From Isoetes taiwanensis (taxonomy: Eukaryota > Streptophyta > Lycopodiopsida > Isoetales > Isoetaceae), in contig JAJEKV010000035.1 of assembly GCA_021234155.1 (NCBI GenBank), positions 10,852,407 through 10,916,406 on the forward strand: DNA of 64,000 nucleotides, given 5' to 3'. The notes beneath the pieces are model-generated. The model saw nothing but the letters and a program-made list of their open reading frames with translations. It searched no databases and was not told the DNA's origin. The position numbers and the translations under genes were made by a program. This document shows, piece after piece, positions 23,811 to 35,447 of this stretch (positions within the stretch are counted from its first letter, which is position 1; each line of letters starts with the position of its first letter).

Positions 23811-24185
23811 TCTTGAACTTGGACTTGGATTAATTCTTTGGTTTTTTACAACAGCAGGGGCTCATCTGTCTAGCTTTTCTTGGACTTGGACTTGAATTAA
23901 TTCTTTGGTTTTTTACAGCAGCAGACGCTCATACAATCCTTGACAGGAGTGACTGAGAGTTCTTTTTGCCATTCTTCTATTATGTTGCTTGAAACTGGTC
24001 CAGGAGCCGCGACGTCAAGCCAGCAAACAGGAGCAGGTTGCCGATATCTGCTCCTACCAAAACCTTGAACTTGTGTATTATAGGGGTTGCCTTTTGCCTT
24101 GGAGGGTTTAAGAAAGGCTGCCACGGCAGCTAGCAAGAGCAGATATTATAGCTGTGGATATATTATATAGCAAGAGCAGATATTA
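23811..24185. repeat. Short tandem duplications
   Basis: A 67-bp unit (tgaacttggacttggattaa, ctttggttttttacaacagc, gctcat) occurs twice, at about 23811-23869 and 23878-23932. Downstream, agcaagagcagatattata occurs twice (24131 and 24167) next to TA-rich sequence. A minus open frame at 23897-24136 overlaps the second unit; no family was recognised. Confidence 0.6.
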
Positions 24186-24199
24186 TATATATATAGCGA

Positions 24200-25012
24200 C
24201 AGAAGTTGGGCCGACATTCCCCTGGCTTGCAATTTACTCGTGACATGTGTCCGTTGCCTACATCATGGAATAGAAGTTGGGATGGCAATTCCACGATTCT
24301 GCATTACATGTAAACAACTAGTAAACTTGTTAAGGTTAGGTTTATTGCCGCCAGAATGAACCATGTTTAGGTCAACTGTTTCTGCCCCTTAATCCGTCTA
24401 TTCTAGCTTCAATCTAACACCTAAACTTGTGTTATCGGCCGTGTCAGCTCATCCACTGGCCTGAACCCTACAAATCGGCCCTGCAACCATGTTTGTTTGT
24501 TCTCCACGGCCCAGATTTAGCCATGTAAGCTTCTATAATCTTTGATACGCAGGTCTAAATTGCGGGATTTGTGCAAAGCCCATCTCTAATGGGTGGTTCA
24601 CATGGAGAAGAGAAGGCCATGCACTGAGTTCTAGCAGAGTCAAGCACTGATAAAAAAATTCAGCGCTGCCTCAGCTACGCAAGTTGGATCTTGCGACGAC
24701 TGGTTTTCCAAAACGGGGTTGAAATTTTTTGCCTCAGCCTAAGTTCAACAACTTTTAAGCCAGTCCTTCGCACTTCGTCCATGTGAACCCAGCATAAACC
24801 TCTCAGCTAGCCGGATTTGTGCAAAGCTCATACCTAACCTTTCCCAATTCCCGGTGATTCCCTCCCGGCTGCCACTGGTCGCGGGACCCCACCGACAAAC
24901 TGGGAATTCTATACAATTTAGAACAATTAAGGAAAATACACGTTAAACCTTAACAACTTTATAAAAGAAATGCAGAAAGAAAATTATACTTTTTTTGTGA
25001 AGAATAGCAGCT
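24200..25012. other. Upstream region of the hydroquinone reductase gene
   Basis: No gene is seen. The sequence is mixed in composition and becomes AT-rich just before the start codon at 25013 (ttttttgtgaagaatagcagct). It presumably contains the promoter and leader, but I cannot identify a TATA box with confidence. Confidence 0.5.
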
Positions 25013-26438
25013 ATGGCAGATTGTATACTAGGCTGTCCTCCTCTTAATCCAGCGTCGTGCAGCTGGGTTTCTCCATCTCCGTTCTTCTGTCCAATCCACT
25101 TTCCGTTCAAATCTTATTCGGCCAAACGGGCTTCTTCTTCAGCGCTCAAGCCCCAAGCTTCTCAATCCCCTGCTCCTCCTCCTTCTCAATGGGCTGCAGA
25201 TGCAGTCAAGCAGTTGGGCAAGGCAGTTTGGGGCGCAGGCCTCCCTCCGGGGGCCCTGGTTGGAGCTGTGCGGGAAGTATGGAGCATTGGTTGGCATATT
25301 ATGATGGCTCAGCTTGCTCCTAGTTCAAAAGATGGAGCTTACGTTAGACCTGAAAGCAAGTTCCGTCGTAAACCTTCAAAACCAGTTACCGTCCAAGACA
25401 AAGGTAGGTATCATTTGTATGTTTCTCTTACTTGCCCTTGGGCGCACAGAGCCCTGATTGTCCATACCCTAAAAGGATTAGGGCAGGCAGTTCCTTTGTC
25501 TGTTGTTGTGCCTAATAATACTGGGTTGTGGATATTTGATGATTCCCAGACCAGACCTAATCTGCTGGAGTCTGAAAATGCAAAATTTGGTGCTACCAAG
25601 GATAGGGCAAATGGTTGTAAGAGATTGGCTGATGTGTATAAGCTTAGTAAAGGGGGTTATGAAGGCAGGTCTACTGTTCCCATGTTGTGGGACTCTGTTG
25701 AGAAGATTGTTGTGAACAATGAGAGTGCAGATATTATCCAAATCTTGAACTCTGATTTCAATGAAGTTGCTGAAAATTCAACCTTGGATCTTGCCCCCTC
25801 GTATTTGGCAGAGCAGATTGAGCATTGGAATTCTGTTACCTATGCAAATGTCAACAATGGTGTTTATAGGTAATTAGATGCAGATTCTGTAAAGTTTTTG
25901 TATCATGTTTCACACGGTTCAGTTAAAGTGATTCCTTTCTTTTTATCCCTAGGTGTGGATTTGCTCAGAGCCAGGAAGCTTATGAAGGTGCAATTGATAA
26001 TTTATTTTCTGCGCTGGACAAAATAGACATGCATTTGGCCACATCCAGATACCTCTGTGGAAGTCAGCTGACACTTGCAGACATTCGGTTATTTACAACC
26101 TTGTTTCGTTTTGATGCTGTGTATTACATTCTTTTCAAGTGTTCAAGGCAAAAAATATCCGAGTATTCAAACCTTTATAACTACTTGAAAGATATTTATC
26201 AGGTTTGTATTTGTTGCTTTCTTGGAAATTGTCTTTTCATTAGTTTTTCTGTGAATTTCATATGACTGTATATTGATCTGTTACAGTTTTCAGAAGTCTT
26301 CCTACTATAATGGATGGGTATTATAAGGTTTTGTTCCCAATCAATCCTGGAGCTATTAGGCCTGTAATACCTTCAACAGAGCTATCAAACGAGTTGCTAA
26401 GACCGCATGGCAGGGAAAGTTTAGTCTACGTTCACTAA
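25013..26438 (+). CDS. Glutathionyl-hydroquinone reductase (omega-GST-like, Xi class), plastid-targeted form likely
   Basis: Reduces glutathionyl-hydroquinones using glutathione. Exon 1 (25013-25869) encodes a Ser/Pro-rich N-terminus of about 70 residues that looks like a transit peptide, then KFRRKPSKPV, RYHLYVSLTCPWAHRALIVH with the catalytic cysteine in CPWA, GGYEGRSTVPMLWD, and VVNNESADIIQILNSDF. Exon 2 (25953-26202) joins in phase (codon AG/G) through gtaatt and ccctag and encodes YRCGFAQSQEAYEGA, YLCGSQLTLADIRLFTTLFR and DAVYYILFKC to DIYQ. The C-terminal part GYYKVLFPINPGAIRPVIPS continues to a stop at 26436-26438. However, neither acceptor (26287 or 26294) puts exon 3 in phase with exon 2, so a 1-2 base indel or an unrecognised small exon must be involved. 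The family call is firm. Whether the gene is functional is open. Confidence 0.85.
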
Positions 26439-26515
26439 GTGTATGGATTGCAATGAATTTGTCATCAGCTTATTACGTTTCTTTTTTGGATACAACTAGA
26501 AAGAATGTCATGAAT

Positions 26516-26587
26516 AATTCTGCTTACCATATAGAATGCACAATATCAAAAGCTTACCATATAGAATGCACAATATCAAAAGCTTAT
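26516..26587. repeat. 33-bp tandem duplication
   Basis: The unit gcttaccatatagaatgcac followed by aatatcaaaa occurs twice head to tail (26522 and 26552), downstream of the hydroquinone reductase stop codon. Confidence 0.8.
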
Positions 26588-26654
26588 TAGTACGGCCATT
26601 GTATTTCTCCATGCACTTGTTTGATGTGGATAATGTGAAAAAAAAAACGAAGTA

Positions 26655-26775
26655 GAGTGGTTTCCTCATCTTCTTTTTTATTTTGTGATAGCGTTGGTTT
26701 GCGTGCCAGGAACGCCGCATGTTACACCGCATGCGGCGTTCCCTCTCCCCCTTGCGGGACGTTGAAGTTTGAATT
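26655..26775 (+). repeat. GC-hairpin dispersed repeat, copy 3
   Basis: Same order as the other two copies: catcttcttttttattttgt, then gcgtgccaggaacgccgcat, then accgcatgcggcgttccctc, then ccttgcgggacg. The arms form a hairpin of more than 10 bp with a 9-base loop. It lies about 220 bp past the reductase stop codon, so it could sit in the 3' transcript. Confidence 0.75.
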
Positions 26776-27708
26776 TCCGCCTTTTCTTTACATTTTCCTC
26801 TGTTTCTCCGGTTCCCTCTTTCTTTCGATGCCGACAGTGGCACTCTGTGGTTTCGATGCCGACAGTGGCACTCTGTGGAATGGAGCGGCCAGCTCTAGGG
26901 GAATCACACGAGAAAGTGGCTTAAGATTGCAAGAGGTAAGTCTGCATTGTGTGCTTCACCTTTGAAGCAAAAATGTTGCCAGAGAAAGGTTTTGCGTTAA
27001 GGATAGGAGACGACTCTAGACCGGAGATTATGCAAGGAGGCTCTAGGCGGGTAAAGCTAGAAGCCAACATGTCTTCACCAATTCACTGCTACTCCTTTAA
27101 AGTTTCGATTTGCCGAAACTTCATGTGATGCCCTTCGAATTGGAGGGACGCACCCACCATAGGGCATGCCGCAACAGACATGCCATAGCTCTTTATCCAT
27201 TCCGCCATAGCCAAGTCTTACTCATTTGAGGAGCTTCTACAGGTGTTAAAATCGATCTGAAAGAGAAGCTGAATACCAAGGTCATTTGCCACGGGTATTT
27301 GTACTCTACGTTTTTCTTCCATGTCATTGTATTCCAAAACTAACTTTTTACCTAATCTATTGCCCAGCAGAGCAGACCATCTGAGGAGAGCCAACCGGAG
27401 CTCAAGCAAGTAAGAATTTTTTTTTAAAGAGCAAAAGAAATCTGATATAGTGGTTCAAAATTTTCTTTTGTCTTTCTTGATGTAAAAGCTGAGAAAGTTG
27501 ATTTAATGGCAAATGGCTCCTTGGTTACGAACATGTTCAAGCCTTTTTTGTATGTATATCCTTACAAATACATGTAATATGGTCTAATCCTTATCAGGCT
27601 TTGTATGCAAGCATGGCAGCCATGCGTACAATATATCACAGCTTAGATACGTAAAAAGCCCTGCATTTTTTGTTTCTCCCATTAACTTATATGAAACAAT
27701 TGTTTCAG
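26776..27708. other. No gene seen
   Basis: Mixed-composition DNA between the GC-hairpin repeat and the kinesin exon. A short direct repeat (ccgacagtggcactctgtgg, twice) lies at 26830-26880. The other open frames lack motifs. Confidence 0.4.
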
Positions 27709-27886
27709 CTATAATGCTATGGTTATTGCATACGAACAAACTAGATTTGGAAAGATGCACATAATGGGCACTGCAAGCAATGATTGCAGCCCTCATTGCA
27801 GGCTTGACGAGGACCATGGAATTCTTCCCTGCGTAATCCATGAGCTTTTTAAAGGCATGGATAAAAAGAGCCAAATTGAGTTCATT
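27709..27886 (+). pseudogene. Kinesin motor-domain exon with altered P-loop
   Basis: A single 178-bp exon is bounded by a strong acceptor (acaattgtttcag) and a strong donor (attgtaagt). Read in frame it gives YNAMVIAYEQTRFGKMHIMG, then LDEDHGILPCVIHELFKGMD and SQIEF. This aligns with the P-loop exon of kinesins, probably kinesin-4 type from the downstream spacing. The canonical GQTGSGKT is changed to EQTRFGKM, which should abolish nucleotide binding. No neighbouring motor exons were found. The intact splice borders with damaged catalytic residues indicate a genomic fragment under no constraint. Confidence 0.75.
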
Positions 27887-30690
27887 GTAAGTTTTGCATT
27901 TTCAGAGTTGCCTCCTTGCAGAAATTATATATTGAGCTTTTATACCACGTGAATCTTTGAAGCTGCTTGCCTATTTTGGCAAACAGATTGAGCAGATCTT
28001 AATGTGTTCTAATTTGGGAGGACTCATTAATCTGTATGCAAAAACCAGCAGTTCATATGCATGTTCTAGAGCATGTGGCAGTACTGAGTACATTAAATGT
28101 CGGATGTGGCTACTCTATACTAGGAAGCAAAATGAGATCTATAATTAGTATAACGAGGATTCCTTTTGTTTTTTGCAGACCCTGATGTAATGTTTGATGC
28201 AGTGCACCTCAAACTGCATTTGCAACTTTATCAGAGAAAAAAATGTATTGTTCTACTAATAAAGCCATTGTTCGTGCACTTATAATGTACACTTTCCTTG
28301 CTATCTGTTGTGCCAAAGTTCATCGCGATCAGGTTTGCATTTCTTTTCTTACGTTTAGCTAAATTCTAACTTTGGATTTTGAATTGCTATACTAATTTGT
28401 TGATTTATTGCATTTGTAGCTATATATGCTCTTCAGTTTAATGTCACGATGTAAGTTTATTCTCATCCTCTTTTGTGGTACAAGCTAAGATGTTTATTAC
28501 AAGCTAGCTCATGTTTGTGTAGATCTGAGAGGCTTCTTGCGAAATCCATTTGCTAGATTGATAGCGATCTTATGAATGTCCAAGTGCTTTCTTTCAACAA
28601 AATGATGAGAAATAGTATGATCGGAATATTGTGATCTACTTGAACTGCGCCAATTTAAGAGAGGGAACACTATTTTCAAGCCAAATGTGTAAGTTAAGTG
28701 GTAACAAGTTTGGAAATTCGTATTTTTTCATTTAAAACTATAAAATATGCCGAATTCTAGGACCTTAGCTCTGTTAATCAGTTGATTGATCGCGACATGA
28801 CCATTAACAAGAAATATGGTGATACGGCAATGGTGAAGGAGTCCCAAGTATCCTGTCCCACAGGGGAACGTAACATTATTAACCTGAGATGTGCATAATT
28901 AAAAAAAATTAGAATGAGTGATGTTCATTTACATTGGCATAAAGCTACATGACTATTAGCAACAATATAGCATGGTGATGGCGAAGCAACGCCATAACCC
29001 GTGCCACAATGCTATATTTTTTAATCTGCGAAGGAAATAAAAAGGTATTGTGTTATATTTATAATGTTGGAGATGCTGAAAGCTAGGTATTGTATGAAAT
29101 GTATCTATAGTGTTTGGAGATGTCTATAGATCGTTGATGGTTTAGGGAGAAATAGGTGTCATGTGTTCCTGATTGCATAGACATCAATTCAGGACTGATC
29201 CCAAATGCTCCATGTTCAACACAATAGCTATGGAGACACTTTTTGAATTTTTTTTTTTTAAGAACTGAATTGTCTCAAAACTGACGAAACGCTACTGGAG
29301 GTGATTTGGAAACTATTTGGGAGGAAGGTTTAAATTATGTAACTGCAGGAGGAGAGTATAGAAAACAAAACATAGATGAGGTAGGTAGATGAGGTAGATA
29401 TGAGGACTTGGCCTACAATGTGCACAATCAACAACCTACCTATGACCCAACACAACTTCATCATATATATCTTTAATTTTAACACCCACAATTAATAACC
29501 TACTTATGACAACATGACTTTATCATCTATATCTATAAGTTAAGAAATGAACAATAAGACTTCATCACCTATATCTATAATTTAAGAAATAAACAAAATG
29601 CACAAAATAAACGAAGCTTTTTCAGCTGTCTTATTACAAATAATAGAAGAACAAAGGCAATTGAAATCATTTAAGTCTTTGCATAAAAAAGAGAGCATGC
29701 GACATAGAAACCAACTACTAAAGGTCAAGATATGGGGCATGGAGAATGTAATGTGCATGCTTAGTAAAAATAATTTGGGTACAAGTGGCAAAGATATTAG
29801 CTCTTTGACTTAGCATTGGGTATAAATGCTACACGCACATTCAAATAATTTATAGTTCTTCTATAAATTATAAATAGCCAAATGTCCTTAAATCTCAATG
29901 TTATAGCTCACTCTTACGTTCAAATTTCAAGTCTTCATTGGCCCAAGTCAATGGCCAAAAGTACTTGATTATAATTAAGCGAACAAAATCAATACAACTA
30001 TTTTTCACAATTTATTTTTACTACAAAACATTGTTAGCATAAGATCAACAATATCCTACAAAATCCATAACATACAAAGACAAATTAAACCAATTTCTCT
30101 ACTTACATGACATTTTTTTCCCGGCTATATTATAAGCTGTCAAAACCTTAAAGACATGACGACTTCTATTCTCCCATTTCATGATAAATTGTTGCTAAAG
30201 CTCGACAATGCCACCCACCATTAGGTTATACTACAGCCTATCAAAGTAGAATTACCACACCCAATGACTCAATCACATTAGGCTATCAATGATAAATGTT
30301 GTATTTGAGTATTTTATCTAGGCAGTCTAAAATTTGCTCGGTGCTAAGAAATAACATGCATAGTTGAAATTCTCCATTGCACTTAACCTCCTCAAGCACT
30401 CCATCCAACACATCCTATCCTATCCATTATATGTCACATTTCTATTTGTTTATAGCTCCAGCATGTGAAGCTATAGTCGGCAAACATTTAAGTTTGTCTA
30501 ATAATGTACGCTTCTCATCTTGGCATGTATTGCTAGAAACACTCTACATCATACGTTTTTCGCCTTTTAATTACACGTATCGCTTACATATACGCATTTC
30601 CACAAAGCCAAACTCTCAAGTAGATAAGCAACTACTTCATTACTTAATCCACTAACACCCTAAACATATGTATTTTATTTCATCTACACA
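27887..30690. other. No gene seen; AT-rich repeats
   Basis: Long AT-rich stretch. Between 29450 and 29600 the phrases cttcatcacctatatctat and aatttaagaaat recur in variants. Open frames are short and unsupported. Part of this stretch probably belongs to the Helitron that ends at 30879, whose 5' TC end could not be found. Confidence 0.5.
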
Positions 30691-30694
30691 CTGT

Positions 30695-30879
30695 ACGATA
30701 TTGGCCTATTCCATCCCACCTATCACTCCATTCCATCCCACCTATCCATTCCATTCGATTCCATACCAATCCATCCCATTCCATTCTATTCTACCTATTA
30801 TATTCTACCAATAACTCATTCCATTCAACCCCACACACGTCCATATTAATGCCCGGCATCGCCGGGCACACGTTTCTAG
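30695..30879 (+). mobile_element. Helitron 3' end, plus strand
   Basis: A perfect 7-bp hairpin GCCCGGCATCGCCGGGC (30851-30867) is followed 8 bases later by CTAG (30876-30879) and a host T. The loop, stem and acacgttt spacer match the minus-strand Helitron end at 10775. Just upstream is a (CCATT)-rich tract (30705-30830), possibly part of the element. No helicase is linked, so this copy is probably non-autonomous. Only the 3' end is resolved. Confidence 0.8.
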
Positions 30880-31225
30880 TTGTTTATTTGTTTTCATTCC
30901 ATCGAGGGTTGAGAGTTGGATGTGTGTCTATAGCATTTAAGTTCTCATGATTGAGTTGGATGTGTGGCATTTAAGTTCTCATGATTAAGTTTTCCATTCG
31001 ATTATTCGATTGGTTTCAATTCAATTTAATTGTAGTGGATGGGAAATTAATATTTCATTTTCTTAATAAATTATTAGGTATTGTTAGGACATGAACTCCT
31101 TTTTTTTTTTTGACATATTTCATCAACATTGTATTTTATATTTTTGAAAATTATTTAAATGCCTTTGACATTTTCATTAATTTTTCAAATGCTCTTATGC
31201 TTCTTTTAAATTCCCAGAATGCCCT

Positions 31226-31300
31226 TGAGACCTATAACTCACAAACACTATGCAAAAAGAGTTGCTTGAGACCTATAACTCACAATCACTGTGCAATGCT
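31226..31300. repeat. 42-bp near-tandem duplication
   Basis: gagacctataactcacaaac and gagacctataactcacaatc occur 42 bases apart, each followed by act(a/g)tgcaa. Confidence 0.7.
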
Positions 31301-31414
31301 CTGAATGCTTGGAATCAAATCTCTCTTCCATCACTCCGCTCTCAAGTCATTCACAATCAATATGTTCGCAAATCGTTCACAATCCCTCTGCTCTCACTCA
31401 TTCACAATATTCTC

Positions 31415-31690
31415 TGATGGAAATCGATGGGCAATCTATGTTGATGGAATCGATATTGGAAAATCACTGATGGAAATCGATGGGCAAAATCGCCTTTGGA
31501 AATCAATGGGCAAAATTGATAAATTGCTGGTTGAAATCGATGGACAAAATTGTTGATGGAAACCGATGTTGGAAAATCGTTGATGGAAATCAATGGACAA
31601 AACTGCTGATGGAAATCGATGGACAAAACTGATAGGCAAAATTGATGATGTAAATTGATCGGCAATGATGGAAATCGCTGCAGTTGCCGA
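31415..31690. repeat. Degenerate minisatellite based on gatggaaatcgatgggc
   Basis: Variants of tgatggaaatcgatggRcaa and aaattg recur about ten times with irregular spacing of 20-35 bases. Both minus frames that cross it are open only because the unit lacks stops in them; no protein is implied. Confidence 0.8.
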
Positions 31691-31699
31691 TATTGGTGG

Positions 31700-32810
31700 A
31701 ATTTTTCAAAAAGCATGTCCTTTTTCTATGGGAGCCAGAAATGATCCGTTGGATAATGACTGTGTATGAATTACAAAATATACAAGGGCATATGGTGATA
31801 TACTAATTTCTACATGTGTAAATACATTGATCAAGGGCATTCAGTGACTTTATGAAAAGTTAGAGGTATGTGGTGAAATATGTCGAAACATAAGGGCATT
31901 TTATAGTCTTTCCCATTATAGAATGGTTCGTTCTGTTTTCCTTCTATAATGTGGGAACTAGATGTTGGTTATGCCTATTCATAGCATTTAAGTTCTTATC
32001 ATCAAATTTTTGTAATGGACGAGAAACTAATATTTTCTTAATATTTGGAACTCTAATCGATTTTTTTAGCTCTATTTTGTAATAAAATAAAAACCCTAGA
32101 GCCATTGAATTGAATTATTGAATTTTAACAAAAAATTAATTTTAACAAAAAAATAGGGGTCGTATACGTAGTAGGCAAAGTAGCACGCAGAGCAAAGAGA
32201 ATCGAGTAAGGAGTTAGTGGGCCCACTGATTTAACCAAAGAGAAGTGAGCAGAGACTCGATGCGCCCACTAATCCAACCAGCCAAAACTAAGCGATTCAA
32301 ACTGGAAGAGCAAGAGCAGAAGCAGTAAGAAAAGAATGACTTGCAAAAGCACTCCAATTGCATAAGGAAACGATGCACTATTTTTTTGCAAATCAAGTTA
32401 GAGAAGCGGCCCAACCCTTGAAGCAGTCATGTGACTTTGCTCGATGCTTTGGGGTAAGCCCTCACCATCCCTATAGAATTTACCGATGGCTTAAGTACAT
32501 GAAAAGAAAGTTATGTGATGAAAATCAGCCAACAAAATCAAATCTGGAACATGAAATGCAAAGAAACAATGTGCAATAGACTCCCACAATTCCCATAATG
32601 GTCCACAAGTTTTTCCCTCCTATTTAAACCCAAATTATCGCTCTCTTATCAAATGCACGAAAAGGGATTGGGTGAGAAAACACCAAGAGAAGATAATGAC
32701 AGATATAAAATCAGGTTCAAAGTGGATGCGTCCTAAGAAGAATTCAGATTTGTTTGATGTACCTTCTATCTTTGGTGAATACATTGTATTGCATGCTATC
32801 AATAGATTCC
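31700..32810. other. No gene seen
   Basis: AT-rich DNA with several variants of the phrase aagggcattt (31780-31910, also seen near 34330). No domain was recognised before the LINE homology that begins near 32817. Confidence 0.45.
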
Positions 32811-32816
32811 CTCAAT

Positions 32817-34180
32817 ATGAAGGCACGCCCTATCTTTAATGCAGAGGATGTTGCTGTGGCACCTAAAGCTATGGAAAATGGGAAAGCTTGTGACACGATT
32901 GGCATGACAATCGAGCTGCTTAAATATGGAGGAGAACAGATTCATATCCTCTTGGCAGAGCTGTGTAATGAAGCTCTTATCGAGGATTTCCAAATGACTG
33001 TTATCGTAACAGAATAATTCCAATTTTTAAGGCCGGGTGTCATAAAGATGTGTGCAATTACAAAACCATTTTGGTCAGCAATGTCTTTGCTAAATTATTT
33101 GCAACCATGCTAGAGTGTAAACTCTCTACTTGGGCAGATGAAAAGGAAATCAGAGCAGTTGGACAAGCTGGATTCCGAGAGACATACTCAACGTTGGATC
33201 ATTCAACTGACTTAAGGGTGATTGCAAAAAGTGCTAAAGGAACTGACAACAAGAGATTCTTGGCATTTATTGATCTGCCCAAAGCATTTGATAAGGTGAA
33301 TCGTGTAGATCTATTTGAAATGTTGACATGGCTACAGGTCCCAGCCTATTTAAGAGAGGCAATTGCTTGTCTGTATAAGAAGGTACTTGTCGAACTCTCT
33401 TTTCCATTCACGGGCCCTGAAAGAATGGTTAACACGATAGGCGTAAAACAAGGTTGTCCTTGTTGTTTGGATTCTTCATTGGCGAACTAGAAAATTGGAT
33501 GGCAAGACTTAGAGGTCAAGGAACTAAACTTGATAAATATGTGTGACAGATCCTTTTGTTTGCAGATGATATAGTTCTTATATCAAAAACCGCAAGTGGA
33601 TTGATGTGCTTGATGAGTTTTGCCAACAGAAAAAAATGCAGGTCAATGTCGTAAATTGAAAGTTATGGTTCTAGGAGGTAAGGATGCCATGTTATTTATG
33701 ATTGGAGGCGCTCCTTTGTAGAAAGTAGATTTTTATAAGTATTTGGGTATAGAAGTGTCTAGCAACTATAGATGGACTATGGCTGCAATGAAGCGAGCTT
33801 CAGGTGGACTGCGAACATACTATAGTATGACGCATTACTGCAAAGTGAATAATTTTGAATGCTAGAAATTGCGAAAATTGCTCTTTGAAATACAGGTGAA
33901 ACCTGTCATGCTATATGGCAGCCCAGTGCGTGTCTAAAAAATGCTGGCAAGAAATTGAAAAAGTTCAAAAGCGTTTCCTACTTGGGGAGCTCAGTGTTAA
34001 ACTTCAAACTCCTTATTGTATGATGTTGGGAGAAACATGCTTTTTACCTTTGGAGGTGTAAGCATTATGTCGTACTATAACTTACGTAAACAGAGTGGAC
34101 GAAGATAGATTTCCCCATATTTCTCTTGAACAATCCAAACCAAGGAGTGGTACTGTGAGATAAGTGGTGTACTAAGTGGA
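32817..34180 (+). pseudogene. Non-L1 LINE reverse transcriptase, decayed (LINE B type, copy 1)
   Basis: The RT text is split over frames. It includes NGKACDTIGMTIELLKYGGE (32877), VSNVFAKLFATMLECKLSTW and VGQAGFRETYSTLDHSTDLR (33060-33220), motif A FLAFIDLPKAFDKVNR (33255-33305), GVKQGCP (33440), GELENWM (33485) and motif C LLFADDIVLISKTASG (33550-33600). YKYLGIEV follows near 33735. In-frame stops and shifts separate these blocks, so nothing can be expressed. The ADEKEIRAVGQAGFR style and the YKYLGIE block differ from the L1-like LINEs elsewhere in the window. The same style is found at 51.1-52.9 kb, so two copies of one clade are present. Clade name not assigned. Confidence 0.8.
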
Positions 34181-34199
34181 TGGGATCTGTGTGGCCTAA

Positions 34200-35440
34200 A
34201 TCACTAAGATGATTTTAGTTTTGATGGGAAGATGTCATCCTCATCTACAATTTATTTGGTGGATATATTCTTATTTGGATTATTGTAAAGAAGTTATGAC
34301 CGTTTTATCAAAAATACCTCTAAAACAAGGGCATTTTCACAATTTTGCAAAAAAATAAGGGTATGTTTACAATTTGCCCTAAAATATATGCTGAGGTTGA
34401 TTTCTTCTCATCAAGATCCTCTCACCAATGTACATCACAATAAACTCCTAATTATAAATCATTTGAACAAAAAGTTAAACCTAAATCTTTTGTTCCTTGT
34501 AAGTGTCTCAGAACTTTCTTTGCGACTTGCCAATGTCCCCTTCCATAATTGTTGTTCCACCGGCTTAATACATTAACAACAAACTAATAACGGTGCACAA
34601 CATTCTTGGACATAAGTTGAGACCTATAAATGATTTTTACTCCAAAAGAATTTGTTGATTTTGCTTTTTACAACTTGCTATAGAATGTATTTTTTGTTGT
34701 GCTTGTATTTGATTAGTTGAATGCTGCCCACAAGAAGGTTTAATGGGTAAAATGAGGTTTGTTTTGGAAAGTCCATCTTTTCGTGAATTTGGCAAAACAT
34801 AGTTTATGTAAATCCACGTGGTGGATCCATTCACAATCAGTACCCTATTACAAAAACTTACCTTGTTCAATCAATGCCCTATTACAAAACTACATTCCAT
34901 TAAATAGGAAGTTAAGTGTTCTTTAGAATTCAAACAGGAAACATTGATGGTGAGCACTCATGTTCTTAGTGTTAGGAGGCATTTGTGCATTTAAAAATGG
35001 AGTCATTGTTCCCTAATCAAAAGCCTCTGCTATATAATTGTTTGGAGTTGGATTGGCTTATTAATGCAGGTATATATGGCAAGCATGCTTTTTTAGAAAT
35101 TTCTTACTGAACAAACATATTAACCTCCTTGTTCCAGTCTAACTTCGGCTAAGTTGTTAGGACACAATGCATAACAATTGTTATTTTATAGACGTAGACG
35201 TTTGCTTCATAATTTTTAGTAGCGTAGAAGGAACCAAGTCACATGAATATGCATCTTCATACATAAGCACTTTAGGTTCAAATATGTTCGTGCTATTCAC
35301 TCGTTTATTACTGCATGTGCAGAGTTGTTAGTTAAATGGACTACCTAGCTTGGTGGATCTTCGTGACATTATCTCCATCTTTAGGCCAAAGTAAAAAAGT
35401 TTTGCAGTATGATCTTGTACACAGAAGAAATAGAAACATG
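34200..35440. other. No gene seen; degenerate Helitron-like end
   Basis: AT-rich DNA. At 34584-34630, ctaataacggtgcacaacat then ataagttgagacct parallels the Helitron end at 35448 (ctagtaatggtgcccagcg then ataagttgggagcct). This suggests a decayed older copy. No coding sequence was recognised. Confidence 0.5.
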
Positions 35441-35447
35441 TATAATA

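Noticed and set aside
27957-28148. Short frame with LINLYAKTSSSYA as a PPR fragment
   Set aside because: Only one loosely similar phrase; insufficient to call, unlike the fragment at 22.0 kb.
31402-31716. 104-codon minus frame as a repeat protein
   Set aside because: Low-complexity translation of the gatggaaatcgatgggc minisatellite.
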